From contig BCIA01000004.1 of NCBI GenBank assembly GCA_001599815.1, positions 2,487,051-2,551,050 on the forward strand: a DNA stretch of 64,000 nt, given 5' to 3'. The first letter of the stretch is position 1. Each line of letters opens with the position of its first letter. The DNA comes from Furcasterigmium furcatum. Its lineage: Eukaryota; Ascomycota; Sordariomycetes; Glomerellales; Plectosphaerellaceae. Below, piece after piece: positions 21,054 through 32,450 of the stretch. Both the position numbers and the translations under genes were made by a program. The notes beneath the pieces were generated by a model, which saw only the letters and a program-made list of their open reading frames with translations, was not told the origin of the DNA and did not search any database.

Positions 21054-23841
21054 TCATCGGTTCAGCGTGCCCCTCCGGCCCCGTTCTTCCTTCCTCCCGT
21101 GGCCGGTCACCTTCATCCAGTCCTCCCACTCCTTGCTGATCTCCATCAGCACCGAGCCCATCACCCCTGCGCTGGCCATCAGCCCGTGCCCCTCGCCCTC
21201 GAGCACGCGCACCTCGCACCGACGCATCGTCTTGCCCAGCCACTTGACGTTCTCCACCGGCACACGCGTGTCCCTGCTGCCGTGGTGGATCACCACCGGC
21301 CGTGTGATGTCCACGTACCGGAACCCGATCGTGTGCCGCCGCTCGAGGCACACGAGCAGGTCCACGGCCGGGTTCGCGCCCGTCGTTGCCAGGTCCCAGA
21401 TGGCATGCGTCAGGCGCGTGTCATACGTGACCTGCCGCTCCTTGTCAAGGATCGCGGCATCAGCAGCCGCGAGAACGGCGGCCTGCGGATCGGAGGGCCC
21501 GGCGGTGGCGCGGGCGGTGCTGGGGCGGAAGCGGTCCATGTTCTCAGGACCCATGCCGATGTCGTAGTCCGCAGCTGAGGGGTCCTTGCTGGCGTGGTTG
21601 ATGTTTTCCTTGTCCAGACTGGGGGTGATATCGCGGCGCGCGGCCGGGGTATCACGACCCGTGGAGGGCGTGGTGGACTTGCGCTTGCGACGCGGCGTCT
21701 TGGGGAGAGAGCTGGTGATGGAGCTACTCGTGGCAGTCATGAAGGAGCTGTTGGCGGCCTTGAGGAAGGGCGTGGGCAGGGCCCGCAGAATGCGTTGTGA
21801 TGTTGGAATGGCGTTGGTAGGTGGCAGGCTCTGAGATGTGCCGAAGACGTTCATTTGAGAGGGCGGGATCCAAGGCGCCAGCAGGTGGATGCGGCCGCGG
21901 ATGTGCTGCGGCATTCGCAGGGCAGTTGCCAGGGCGTATATGGCTCCCGCTGAGTGCGCAAGGATGGAGAACTTGGTGATCTTGAGGGATTGACAGATGG
22001 CATAGACGTCGTCTGGAGTAGGTTAGCATGGCCGATTCAACAGAATAGCTGGAACTGCACTTACCAGGCCAGCTGAGTGGTGTCGCGGTACCATCAGCGT
22101 AGGACTCGCTATCGCCAACACCTGGTCTGTCAGGGGTGATCAGGCGCAACTTGAGGGTGAGAGCAAGTTCGTCATAGAACGCCGTGATGTATCTCGTCAG
22201 GCCCATGCCGACACAGCAGAACACAGCGGAGCCCTCCGAGTCTCCCACTTCAGAGAAGGAAATCACGCGGCCTGTCTGCGGATGCTTGATCTTCTGGGAC
22301 AGTCGTGGTGAGCAGAGATACGATTCAACTGCGTCATCAATGGAGTCTGCGCTGGGCGGGCGCTCGTAGCCGGCTGGCATGGTCGGTTCGGGAGACGCAA
22401 CATTGCTTCTTCCGCCGTTGGACCCTTCCTCGGAGCGTGGGCTCAGGGGCACAGAGAGACGCTTGAGCCTGGAGCTGCTGCGCTTGAGGCGGATGGTGTC
22501 GCCGGCGTCTGGAGTCTGGCGCCCAGATCGTCGCTTGTTGCGGTCGGAGCTGTGATCATCGCGCCGTCTGCCCTGGGACACGGCCGGGAACGGTGCGCCA
22601 TCTTCGAGGTCGTCGTGCTGCGCCGAGGCGCCCTTGCCCAAATCTTCGGCGCGCTTGCTACTGCGCTCCTTGCTACGCTCCTTACTACGTGACGGTGTTG
22701 TTACTGTGAGAGCCGAGAGTATCTCTGGTGCGATCAAGTCGCCCGATTTCCTCGAAGACTCTCCTTCTGTCTCGTGTCGTGTCTGTTGCCTGCTCTTTCT
22801 CTGAGTGCTCCTCGACTGGCTGGTCTCCTCAGTCTCGGGGATCGTCTCCTTGTGGCTGTCGCTCTCTCGTTTCACGCGAGAGCTCCTTGCCGAGCTTCGC
22901 TTCGCGTTCTGTCCGGTTTTTCGCAGGGAAGAGTCCCTGTTCGGGATGGGCCGTGGGCTTGCCGCGTCCATGCTGTGCCTGTCTGCCGCGGCCGAGTGTT
23001 CGTCGTCAAACCCGTCAAAGGCGTTGGTGGGGTGGGGGGGCTCCTCGCTGATGGACGTCTCAGCCAGGAAAGCGTCAGGTCGAGGCGACGCACAAGAAGC
23101 CCTGTCGTCGAGGCCGCCGATGCTGGAACGCTTCTTCTCAAAGTCTTGCTCGCGCAATTGCTCCTTGGAGCTCATGTACATGAGCCCCTTGTGGTTCCGG
23201 GCGGCCTGTTTCCTGCCCCAGCTGTCGCGGGAGCGGGACCTGCTGCGGCTGGTCTCTGCGACGGAGGCTGCGGCGGCGCCGCGTTCTATGGACAGGTTGC
23301 CGATGCTCTGGGTGTCATCACGAGAACCCTGAGAGCCCCTGGAGGAAGGGCGAGAGGTGTTTCGGAGGATGGACTTGAAACTTGCGGCGGGATCTCGTGG
23401 CGACTTGGGGGCGGTGAGGGGGGAGAAGCCCGAAGGGGGCTTCGCGGTTTTGATGACGGGGGCGCTGGCGGCAAGCTCGTCTAGGGGGACGGGTTCTTCT
23501 CGGAGGTCGTCGAGGGAGGGCTTCGAGAAGGCACCGTAGTCGACGCCGAAGCTGCCAAAGCTGGGGCTCCGGGGTGAGGCGGGAAGCGAGAGGCTGGAAC
23601 CTTCGAAGTGTCGGTCGGCTGGTTTCGAGATGACGGACAGACTGCTGATCAGGGAGGATATGACTTCTGGGGAGGCAGGCTGGACCTCCTGGTGTCGGCT
23701 GGAGGAGGAGGAGGCGGCGGCGGCGGCTGCAGGGCCGGGGAGAGATCTCCTACGCGTGCTGGGGACGCCGACTGTGAGGTGTGTCGAGCGATGGCGGTGT
23801 GTGCGCTGCGGAATAGGGGGGATGGAGTTGTTGTCGTCCAT
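21054..23841 (-). CDS. Alpha/beta hydrolase with long disordered N-terminus
   Basis: Two exons, 23841-22065 and 22012-21054, join in phase 1 over a 52-nt intron (donor GTAAGT) to give 911 residues. Residues 1-500 are disordered, Ser/Arg-rich and highly charged, with a repeat-like SRSKERSKERSSKR. The hydrolase core starts near 520 (GRVISFSEVGDSEGSAVF). The nucleophile is Ser613 in SILAHSAGAIYA. The acid residue probably lies in HHGSRDTRVP and the catalytic His in EGEGHGLMA. A disordered basic insert of about 110 residues (PKTPRRKRKSTTPSTGRD) sits between the lid region and the last strands. The substrate is unknown. The splice junction restores DDVYAICQSLK, which carries the helix before the nucleophile, so the intron is well supported. 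Confidence 0.88.
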
Positions 23842-25861
23842 GGCGGCGGCGGCAGAGGAGGAGGACGAGCGCAGACGGAGACGAGACGGCGGCAGCAGCA
23901 GATGGAGCAGCAGACAGACAGACTCAGAGACGAGTGAAGCAGACAGACGGGGCCGTGTGCCGCATGCAGCAAACTACTAGAGAACTGGACTGGGGTGGCC
24001 GCCGTGGCGCGGTTCGAGCGCACGGGAGAAACGGCCGAAACGAGGGATGAAAGAAGGAGATGATGCAGCGCGTTTTCTTCCACGGGGCGTCGACGGGAGA
24101 TGATGAAAAAAGGTGGAGAGCGATCTGGGGCGAAAGTGGCCCGGAGACGGTAGTGGTACAGGGATCGCTGCAGCGTGCAGGTGCTGGAAGCAGCAGGCAC
24201 CTCCGGGCGGGAAGGGACGACTGGACGAACTGGGTGACCAGAGCAGGCGGCAAGTCTTTGGGCGGGCACTGGACTGATCGGTCGAACTGGCGGTTCCTGA
24301 ATCAAAAAGGGGTCCACGCGAAAATGCCCGAGCGCACGGTGGAAAATAAACGGGCTGGCTGATGGGTCGGGAGGATCGTCAGAAACAATCGGATTCTCTG
24401 GAGAAGGAGGAAAAAAGAAAGGACAGAGAAATGAAAGGTCGCACTTTTGTTCCGAGGGATGGACGGACGGGCGGGCGCCTGCATCGGGGGTGTTGACTCG
24501 TAGGACAAACAAACAGTGCTTGAGGCGGTATAAGTCGGCCCCTATTAAGCTCAGACTCTGCTTGTGGTGGTGAAGCCCAGCGACTATTGTCACATCGGTG
24601 GATATACCGCAGCATTGAGGACAGACCCTTTGGGACACAGCATCAACACAAAATGCCCAATGCATTCTCGTCAGTCCGGTCTAGGCAATTGGGTGTTTCC
24701 TCGAGTGCTAAGACTCAATGATCACCATTATCTACAACGGTCTCGTTGAGGGAGCATCCCCGCTCATCAATCTCAGGGGTCAGGGATGAGAGATGAATAC
24801 CAAGTCATCACTCAGCACCAGCATGGCTCCCGTTCACTCTGCTTGGCTTCAAGAAAGACTCAATCGGGGTCACACTACAAATCCATTTTCTACTCACTTT
24901 ATTATCAAAAGCAACTGCGTACAGAACATTGAATTGGCATGGACCAAACACAGCTCCCTCCCCTCCCAGCAACCATTCCCACCTCCACCACCACGGATTT
25001 CCCTCTGCATTGGCCAATCCGTCTCATCCTCCAAGCCCTCGGTGCCCCTCTGAAAAGGGGCAGGCCCCGACGCCACAGCTTGCTGGCCCATGCAGGGTTG
25101 CGGCCGCACAGATTGGATGGATGGAACTTGCCCGTGGTGATGAGCCGGGCCACCCCTGACTGCTGCATCGCACATCTTCAGGGGACGCGCAGCATTGGCA
25201 TGCATGCTGATGCCTCACATCCAGGAAGACTCGGGGACTGATCACATGAGAAACAACTCGATCAGAATACGGGCTTCCCCTCGGGCATTTGTTCAATAAG
25301 AAGCGCGTGTCATGTTATAGCCGTGTCCTCCCTGCGATGGTCCAAGCACGCCGGGTCTATTGGGATCTCCCTTGGGGCCCGAGCGATGCGATATTGACAG
25401 GGCCGGGCCCCGATGTTGCCTGCAAGATGCGATGCCGGATTTCTGCTATTCAGATGAATATCGTGGGTAATACGCTGTAATTCATGCCGAACACCCCAGG
25501 CCCCATTCTGTCCGTTCTGGGGCACCGGCATCCTCACCGAGTCCGTTCCCCAACGACACCGACCTCACCGGGTCTCACCGGCGCAGCGCGGCCCATCGAC
25601 GTCATACCTCCCACACCGGCCTCACGCAACCGCCACACCCTCTTCCAAGTTTGCGAACGTCATGGCAGCTGATCGCCACAAAGAAGCCACGATCTGCCAG
25701 GAGCTTGTTTTCCCATCTAGGTTCAACTAATATACATATACCATCCATATGCCGCGTGAGCCACACTCGGTGTCAGTTCCGACTTGTGAAATTCAACTCC
25801 CAGTCCAGTGAATCCACTTACACCATTCCCTCGGCCTATCTACTACTACACCACAGTCACC
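23842..25861. other. Long divergent upstream region
   Basis: This 2.0 kb lies between the starts of the hydrolase gene (minus) and the hydroxylase-like gene (plus). On the minus strand a 338-codon open frame overlaps the hydrolase start, but its composition (CT-rich, many Pro/Ser/His) suits a long leader better than a protein. I see nothing else of note. Confidence 0.45.
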
Positions 25862-26878
25862 ATGGACCTCATACTCTCACTCCCCATCGTGTCCTACTTC
25901 CTGGCCCCCTCGGTCACCTCCTGGTCAACCTCCCTCAACCTCCTCTTCTTCTACATGACCTGGACCACCCTGGTGCTCTCCCATAGCCCTCTGCGCATCG
26001 AGGTCGTAGGCATCCTGGTCCTCCGAGTAATACTCTGGCTCGTCCCCTCCCTCATCTTCCTCCTCTTCGACGGCCTCCTCCCGACCATCGCCGAATCCCT
26101 CAAGGTCGGCGGCAAGTCCGCCCTGCCCCCGACCGCCAAGGGGCCCGTCATCCTGCGCACCCTCGGCCTCGCCCTCCTCAACCTCACCCTCTCCACCGCC
26201 CTCGAGGCCGGCGTCTCCGTCACCTGGACCTACTTCTTCCAGACCACCCTCTTCAAGACCTCCACGACCCTGCCCCTCCCCTGGCAGCTCATCAAGCAGA
26301 TCGGCCTCCTCCTCCTCGCCCGCGAGGCCCTCACCTACTACATCCACGCCCACCTCCTCCACGGCTCCCAGTTCTACACGGCCAAGCTGCACGCCCGCCA
26401 CGCCCACGCCCGCCGCGCCCCGCCCTTCTCCCTCCAGCTCTTCGCCGACCACCCGCTGCCCTTCCTGCTGCACCGCTTCGTGCCCCTCTACCTCCCCGCC
26501 CTCGCCATCCGCCCCCACCTGCTCACCTACTTCGTCTTCGTCGGCCTCTGCACCCTCGAGGAGACCATGTCCATGAGCGGCTACTCGACCGTGCCCGGCA
26601 TCGTCATGGGCGGGATCGCGCGGCGCACGGCGAGCCACTACGCCGCGGGCGGGGAGGCGAACTACGGCGCGTGGGGCGTGCTGGACTGGGCGCACGGGAC
26701 GACGGCGGGGAAGGACGTCATTGAGGATGTGAGGGACGAGGCGGAGAAGCACGCCGTCAAGGAGCGGGGTGAGAACGCTGCCGCGAGCGGCGTGTCTGCT
26801 GTCAGGGAGGGCATTGAGGGGCTCAGGAAGGGGAGGGGGAAGGGCAGGGGGAAGAAGAATAGTGCGGGCTCGTCGTGA
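25862..26878 (+). CDS. Fatty acid hydroxylase/sterol desaturase-like membrane protein
   Basis: Intronless, 338 residues, from the ATG in TCACCATGGAC, which has a good initiation context. Several hydrophobic segments occur in the first 170 residues (VVGILVLRVILWLVPSLIF and others). A histidine-rich part follows with IHAHLLHG, KLHARHAHARRAP and a DHPLPFLLHR segment. The C-terminal GYSTVPGIVMGGIARR and NYGAWGVLDWAHGT match the fatty acid hydroxylase superfamily of fungi, ER membrane di-iron enzymes acting on sterols or lipids. The expected third histidine cluster is weak: only ASHYAAGG is present. The enzyme may therefore be divergent. The tail is Lys/Gly/Arg-rich. Confidence 0.85.
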   Translation: MDLILSLPIVSYFLAPSVTSWSTSLNLLFFYMTWTTLVLSHSPLRIEVVGILVLRVILWLVPSLIFLLFDGLLPTIAESLKVGGKSALPPTAKGPVILRTLGLALLNLTLSTALEAGVSVTWTYFFQTTLFKTSTTLPLPWQLIKQIGLLLLAREALTYYIHAHLLHGSQFYTAKLHARHAHARRAPPFSLQLFADHPLPFLLHRFVPLYLPALAIRPHLLTYFVFVGLCTLEETMSMSGYSTVPGIVMGGIARRTASHYAAGGEANYGAWGVLDWAHGTTAGKDVIEDVRDEAEKHAVKERGENAAASGVSAVREGIEGLRKGRGKGRGKKNSAGSS

Positions 26879-27268
26879 TTCTGTCCGGGGATGAACATTC
26901 TATGTGTCTGGAGTTTGGAGTTGGGCCACAGGGAAGAACCACGGTCTGGGGTTTTGGGCGTTGGGAAAAGTTGTAACGGTATTACACCTGAAAGGTGGCA
27001 CGAGTGTTCTGTCAGTAGTAGTAGTGAAGTGTGCGCAAGCCATTCCTTGAACGCCGAATCAGTCTCGGGTACGGTACATTTGTTTCGCGTGCCATAATCC
27101 CCCCCTCTGATGAGATAGAAACCGTCAAACGCCGTGCCCATGCGTCGCGGGGTCCGCGTCCCCAGTCGGTAGACGAGGCGGTGAAGGAACCCAACAAACC
27201 CATTTCCAATATGCCTTCCGAGCCTGGCCAGAATCACTCATGATGGTACGGCTTTCAGGAGCGGCCCC
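26879..27268. other. Intergenic region between convergent genes
   Basis: This 390-bp gap lies between the hydroxylase-like gene and the E2 gene, whose 3' ends face each other. No gene or repeat is supported. Confidence 0.5.
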
Positions 27269-27846
27269 TCACTTGGGCTGTTCCGCTGCGGGCGCCGCTG
27301 CGGCGCCGGCAAAGTCGGGCTGTCCCTGGGCATACCTCGTCACATATGCCCTCGCGTTCTTCTCAAACTCCTTCCTGTCCTGGCGGTACTCGTCCGCGAT
27401 GCGCGTCTCGAGGGGGTCGTCGGGCTGCGGCTCGACCAGCAGCTGGCGCACGGCCTCGAGGACGGCGGCCACCTTTGTTGCCGGTTTCCAGTTCTCGGGC
27501 TTCAGCAGGGCGAGGCAGATGCTGCCCGTGGCGTCGTTTGTGACGTTGGGGTGGTAAATGCGGGTGGCGAAGCGGACGGTCGGGGGCTTGAAGGGGTAGT
27601 TGGTCGGGAGGTTGACGAGCAGGCCGAAGGTGCCGTTGGCGTAGGCGGTGCTGGAGGGTCCGTCGAGGGTGACGGTCCAGTTGTGGACGTCGGCCTCGCT
27701 CTTGAGGGCGACGGAGATGCCGGCGGGAGGGGAGGTGGTGCACTCGGCGAGTTCCTGGATGCCAATTGTCAGACGGGCAGGCCAGAGTCAGAGTCAGAGG
27801 GCAGGGAGGGGCGGAGGCTTGCCTTGGTGATGCGCTTGCTGGACAT
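27269..27846 (-). CDS. Ubiquitin-conjugating enzyme E2, UBC4-like class
   Basis: Two exons, 27846-27823 and 27754-27269, give 169 residues. The first exon encodes only MSSKRITK. The intron (27822-27755) starts GCAAGC and ends CATCCAG, a GC-AG intron. The UBC fold is complete: the YPFKPPTVRF hairpin, then IYHPNVTNDATGSICLALLK with active-site Cys88 and the HPN motif, then PQPDDPLETRIADEYRQD. The Cys position and the ITKEL opening agree with the UBC4/UBE2D class (Cys85/86). A short Ala/Pro tail follows the fold. E2s carry ubiquitin from E1 to substrates with E3 ligases. Which yeast E2 this replaces is not clear from sequence alone. Confidence 0.9.
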
Positions 27847-28412
27847 GATGACGGTATTTGAGTGGATTTAGGGGATGAAGAGAAGGGTATGTTCGTCCTG
27901 TGCTTCCCGACAGAACTGTCTATGATCGGGGATGGGTGTGGTTGTTGGATCGCAGCCTACTGCCTGGCGTTTGGTGTGGGAAGAGTGTGGAGGGAGCTTT
28001 GGCGGGGTAGCAGCCTGAGCTTGGGGGGGTTAAATGGGAGCGGCCCACTGGAGGCACGCTTGCCAAGCCCGGGCCGGAGCCTGGGAGTGGGCCAGTGGAC
28101 CCTGTTCCATCCTCCCGGCGCCGGTGACATGACATCAGCAAACGTCTCCGTCCGACAGGTATCTTTGTTGTACTTATTACCTGGGTAGGAGTAGTAACCA
28201 AGATTCTTAGTATGATCATCAAGTCGATGCCAATATGTTGCCTGTCATTTCCTATTAGAAGGTACGCGAAGTATCTTGGAGACAGCTTGCTGCCCGAAAA
28301 GTGTATGGTGAACGCTTAGATCCAGGGTACATGTGGTATTTTATCCTCCTCCGTGAATCCAATTTTCAAGATGTTCCCTAACCACAATCTGTGCCCATAC
28401 CTCGTGTCCATA
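27847..28412. other. Intergenic region upstream of the E2 gene
   Basis: This lies between the E2 start and the 3' end of the dienelactone hydrolase gene, both on the minus strand. It should contain the E2 promoter. I see no gene or repeat. Confidence 0.45.
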
Positions 28413-29379
28413 CTATGCAGTGCTCTGGTTGCTGTCGGGCACGGCTTTGAAATGTCTCTGGAACCACGCAATGCATTGCTCCTCCGCATCGACCGCCTGG
28501 TGGGCAATCTTGGAATCCTCGTAACTCACATCCGCACGTAGGCAGAACCCATGACCGCAGTTCTCATACAGCTGCAGCTCGCCCTTGGCCCCCTCAGGCA
28601 ACGCCTCCACGATGGCCTTGATCTTGCCGGCGCCCTCAACAGAAACCTGCACGTCCTTGTCACCGATGGCGAAAGAGACAGGCTGCGTCAGCTTCTCGAT
28701 GTCACCAGGGATTTCGAGGAAGCTGGGATGTCCCGTGAACACGGCATCGACGAGCGGCATGTCGTCGACTTTGGCGTCCTGGGCCAGCATGATGGCGTGC
28801 TTCCCGCCCCAGCAGAACCCGGCAGCGCCGACGGAGAGATACTGGCCCTCCTCCTTGCGAAGGTCGGAGAAGAACTTGCGGACGACGGGGTGGGTCTTAC
28901 CAATGCCGGTCCTCATCATCCAGGGGATGGCGGCTGTGAGAGCCCTGAACGCGTGATAGCTATCATCGGGCGTCAATGCAGGAACAGAAATGCGTCCAGC
29001 AGGCCGGTACTCACACTTTGCTGAAGATATTCCAACCCGGCGCCAGAACCTGCTTCGTCGAGGTGAGCATCCACTCGGGCGCGGAATTGCCTTCATAATA
29101 TCAGCATACGATGGTCTCACGGCATTGAGCCCAGAACTTACCGTCCATGAAGTCAGGTAGGTAGACCTTGTAGGACCCCTTTTCGGCGTAGCGGTCGGCC
29201 AGGAGCCGACCGTTCGGGAACTCCCAGCCGAAGGCATCCGGGATGATGACGATGATTCCCTTGACGGCTTCGGCGTCTGATGGTTCGGCGACATAGGTGT
29301 TCAAGCCATGCACCACCTCCGCCTTTCCACGAGGCTGGCCCTCGTGGACGTGACCTTCGAAACACTGAGGACAAGACAT
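28413..29379 (-). CDS. Dienelactone hydrolase family protein
   Basis: Three exons, 29379-29142, 29090-29015 and 28944-28413, give 281 residues. The introns have GTAAGT and GTGAGT donors, and both phases match. The family is a cysteine-based alpha/beta hydrolase group. The nucleophile is Cys149 in GAAGFCWGGKHA, the acid probably lies in AIGDKDVQV, and the His is in ENCGHGFCLR. The N-terminal IVIIPDAFGWEFPNGRLLAD is typical of fungal members. No signal peptide is visible, so it is likely cytosolic. Members hydrolyse dienelactones in aromatic degradation or act on other small esters; the substrate here is not known. The middle exon (NSAPEWMLTSTK) is short but needed to connect the two halves. 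Confidence 0.92.
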
Positions 29380-31328
29380 TGCCTGACTGTTATTGCTGTT
29401 TACATGCCGAGCGGGTTCCTTCTGTTGATCATGAAAAGGAATAGTATTGTTTGAAAGGGAGGCGCTGCACTTTGTATCACAAGGTCTGTGTCTCGTCGGA
29501 CTTAGTCGCTGTAAACTGCGGCTGACGGCATGGATAAATCCGGCAGATAACAGGAGAATACGCGTGGTGAACTCCTCATACAGGCCGGCTTGCCGGCCGG
29601 TTAGTCACGCCGCCGGCGAAACCAATCGGGATAAAGTCGCAAATTCCCCCCAAAACCACCATTCATCACTCCAACTCAATCGTGCCTATAAATAGGTGGT
29701 CAACACTGCGCAAAGCGGGTGGTCCCACGTCAGGAAGAAGAGAGGAGACATCGTCACACCTGGACTCTTCGATGTCATGTACCCTTGCAACGCCGGGGAC
29801 TTCGTTGGCAATCCCCTTGCTTCAGGAGTGTCCACGAAAACTCCAACGGCTCAGCGCCCATTATGTCCAGGCTGGCCACTGCCATGAGTACGCAGATGTA
29901 CCCGTAGACACAGGCATCTCTCTGCCCACCGACGGTCATGATACCAGGTTTGGTTAGTGATTGTTTGCATTGGGCTTTTTTTCGAAACAGTGGCTATTCT
30001 AGAGTCTATGGAGGATGAAGATATCCCTCCGTTGGGGGTCAAGTGCAAAGATGAAGATTTACCACACTTGAAGCCAACAAAATACACGGCCAGTTCAGAT
30101 ATTGTCATCCAACTGGGTGTTCTTCAGAGCTCGAGGTAATTCTCTCAGGACCGCCAATCAATCTTGAGTAGGTAGTAAAGCAAAAGGCTGTTGTGATTTT
30201 CTGAGAAAAAGGAGAGGCCATCTCGATTATGTAAAGATAAGAGGGGACATCTTTATAAATCGTAATCTGAGGCTGGATCTTAAGTCTGCTTGTTAACGTG
30301 GACGTTCCAAGTGCGGCCATCTTTTCCACAACCCTCTTGCTGCTATTTAGGTCTGTTGGATGTGAAGATCTATCACGTCTTCGTCAAAGTAGACTATGAG
30401 GTGACTGGAGCTCTGGCCATACCCCCCTTACCAGCAGCGTTGACTCGTCCTGAAGCAGCGTGGCAGTGTCACCTGCAATGGAAGCTCGGTCATTTGTCTA
30501 GGGGACGAGTATTCCGAAACCCGAGTGCGAGTGTTGTGCAACTTGTTCGAGACTTATTCGTGCGTACACCAGGGTCATACCACCAGGGTCAATCTGTGTG
30601 AAAAAGGCCACGCCGAAAGGCGATGGAGAACGAGAGGCAACTCTGCCACAACCTCTGTCCCTTATGGCTCTGGAAGAAAGGCGGGATAGGACGCAGCAAG
30701 AAAGCCCGTTTGGGGAGAGTTCGAAAGTCACAACTGCTTAAGCTCCTCACTTCTGCCACGGATGCCATAGATGTTGAGGTGCTTACCTATTTGGATGTAC
30801 GTGGCATATCGTCGCGATTGTTATTGCACAAAAGACAGGCAGTAGACATAGATTAACATCGAGCTTCAATTTCCGTCGCCACGAGCAGTCGAACGCTCTT
30901 CGCCTGGCGGAGAATCACTATAGCATTAGTAGCTTGTCATAAACTCTTGTCAGATAAGGTCCCGGTTGGGCTCACACTGCGGCCTTTGTGGAGATCGCGA
31001 CCGAGCATCCCGGGTCCGGAGACACTCTTGTGGCGCGCTGTGAAGTGAAGCCTGATTAGAAGATGGTGAGGGGCGGGATGTGCAAAGAATCGGCCCGGGG
31101 GGGGGGGGGGGGGGGGGGGGCGGAGGAGATCTTTGCCAAGCTCGGGTTTCGAGGTCCTAAGGAGGTGACTTGCCCCGCCATCGTCATCCTCCACTCAGTG
31201 CCTTGATATTTGGTCTTCCTACACCCCACCTGCGCTTCATCGTCCTGTACTGAGCAAGCCTCAACGTTCAGTTTCCCTGCGAGAATCAATACACTCAAAG
31301 TTCAGTTGCATACAGAAAACACGGCACC
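29380..31328. other. Divergent intergenic region, AT-richer, with poly-G tract
   Basis: This 1.9 kb lies between the dienelactone hydrolase (minus) and aldo/keto reductase (plus) starts. The part from about 29,640 to 30,900 is AT-richer than its neighbours. It contains a 60-codon frame at 29957-30139 (LESMEDEDIPPLGVKCKDED) that looks vaguely protein-like but has no supporting context. A 24-G run lies at 31097-31120. Confidence 0.45.
31097..31120 (+). repeat. Poly-G homopolymer (24 G)
   Basis: An uninterrupted run of 24 G, about 210 bp upstream of the aldo/keto reductase start. It could fold into a G-quadruplex on the plus strand. Its exact length is likely to vary and is prone to sequencing error. 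Confidence 0.9.
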
Positions 31329-32274
31329 ATGGCTGAGACGAAGCAGACCACGTGAGTTCCCCAAGTCCTCGACTACCACCTCACCCCCTGACATGAGCAG
31401 CCGCACCTTCACCCTCAACACGGGCGACAAGATCCCCGCCGTGGGCCTGGGCACCTGGAAGTCCAAGCCCAACGAGGTCAAGGACGCCGTCGAGGCCGCC
31501 CTCCGCCGCGGCTACCGCCACATCGACACGGCCCTGGCCTACGGTAACGAGCGCGAGGTCGGCGACGGCATCAAGGCCTCGGGCGTGCCGCGCGACCAGA
31601 TCTGGATCACCACCAAGCTCGACAACCCCTGGCACAAGCGCGTCCAGGAGGGCATCGACTCCTCCCTCGCCAGCCTGCAGACCGACTACGTCGACCTCTA
31701 CCTCATGCACTGGCCCAGCAGCACCGACCCCGCCGACCTGAAGAAGCACCACCCCGACTGGTCCTTCGTCGACACCTGGCGCGAGATGCAGAAGCTCGTC
31801 GGCACCGGCAAGGTCCGCAACATCGGCGTCTCCAACTTCGGCATCACCAACCTCGAGAAGCTCCTCGCCGACCCCTCGTGCGCCATCGTCCCCGCCGTCA
31901 ACCAGATCGAGCTGCACCCCTGCAACCCCTCGCCCAAGCTGCTCGAGTACAACAGCGCAAAGGGCATCCACTCCACCGCCTACTCGTGCCTCGGCAGCAC
32001 CGACTCCCCGCTCTACACCAACGACACCCTGCTCGCCATCGCAAAGGCCAAGGGCAAGTCGCCGCAGCAGGTCCTCCTCATGTGGGGTCTGCAGCGCGGC
32101 ACGAGCGTCATCCCCAAGTCCGTCTCCGCGAGCCGCATCGATGGCAACTTCGACCTGGACGGCTGGAGCCTCACCGACGACGAGGTCAAGCAGCTCTCGG
32201 GCATCCCCGAGCGTTTCAAGGTGTGCGGCGACGCCTGGCTGCCGGTCAGGGTGTTCTTCGGCGATGATGAGTAA
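31329..32274 (+). CDS. Aldo/keto reductase
   Basis: Two exons, 31329-31351 and 31401-32274, give 298 residues. The first holds MAETKQT plus part of the next codon, with donor GTGAGT and acceptor ATGAGCAG. An internal ATG just before the acceptor would give a similar protein without the first exon. The AKR barrel is complete: catalytic Asp50 and Tyr55 in HIDTALAYGNE, Lys80 in TTKLDNPW, His111 in YLMHWPSS, and the NADPH-binding IPKSVSASRI near the C-terminus. It reduces aldehydes or ketones with NADPH and resembles fungal glycerol dehydrogenase/Gcy1-like enzymes. The exact substrate cannot be read from sequence. It ends in FFGDDE. Confidence 0.93.
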
Positions 32275-32450
32275 GTGTTCGCCGATGTATAGATGCATAT
32301 AAAAGAGACGAAATAGATATGAACATGATGCCATTCGTATACATCCACTCAGCAGCCAGGCTCCCGCTATGTATCAAGTCTCGTCCGTCGCCATGTAATA
32401 AATCCGGGTATCGTAGTCAAATAGTACACAAGCCCCCCCGCGGCACCACA

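Noticed and set aside
23842..24665. Minus-strand 338-codon frame upstream of the alpha/beta hydrolase
   Set aside because: CT-rich leader composition and overlap with the hydrolase start in another frame.
31381..32334. 317-codon frame antisense to the aldo/keto reductase
   Set aside because: Shadow of the AKR coding strand; low-complexity translation.
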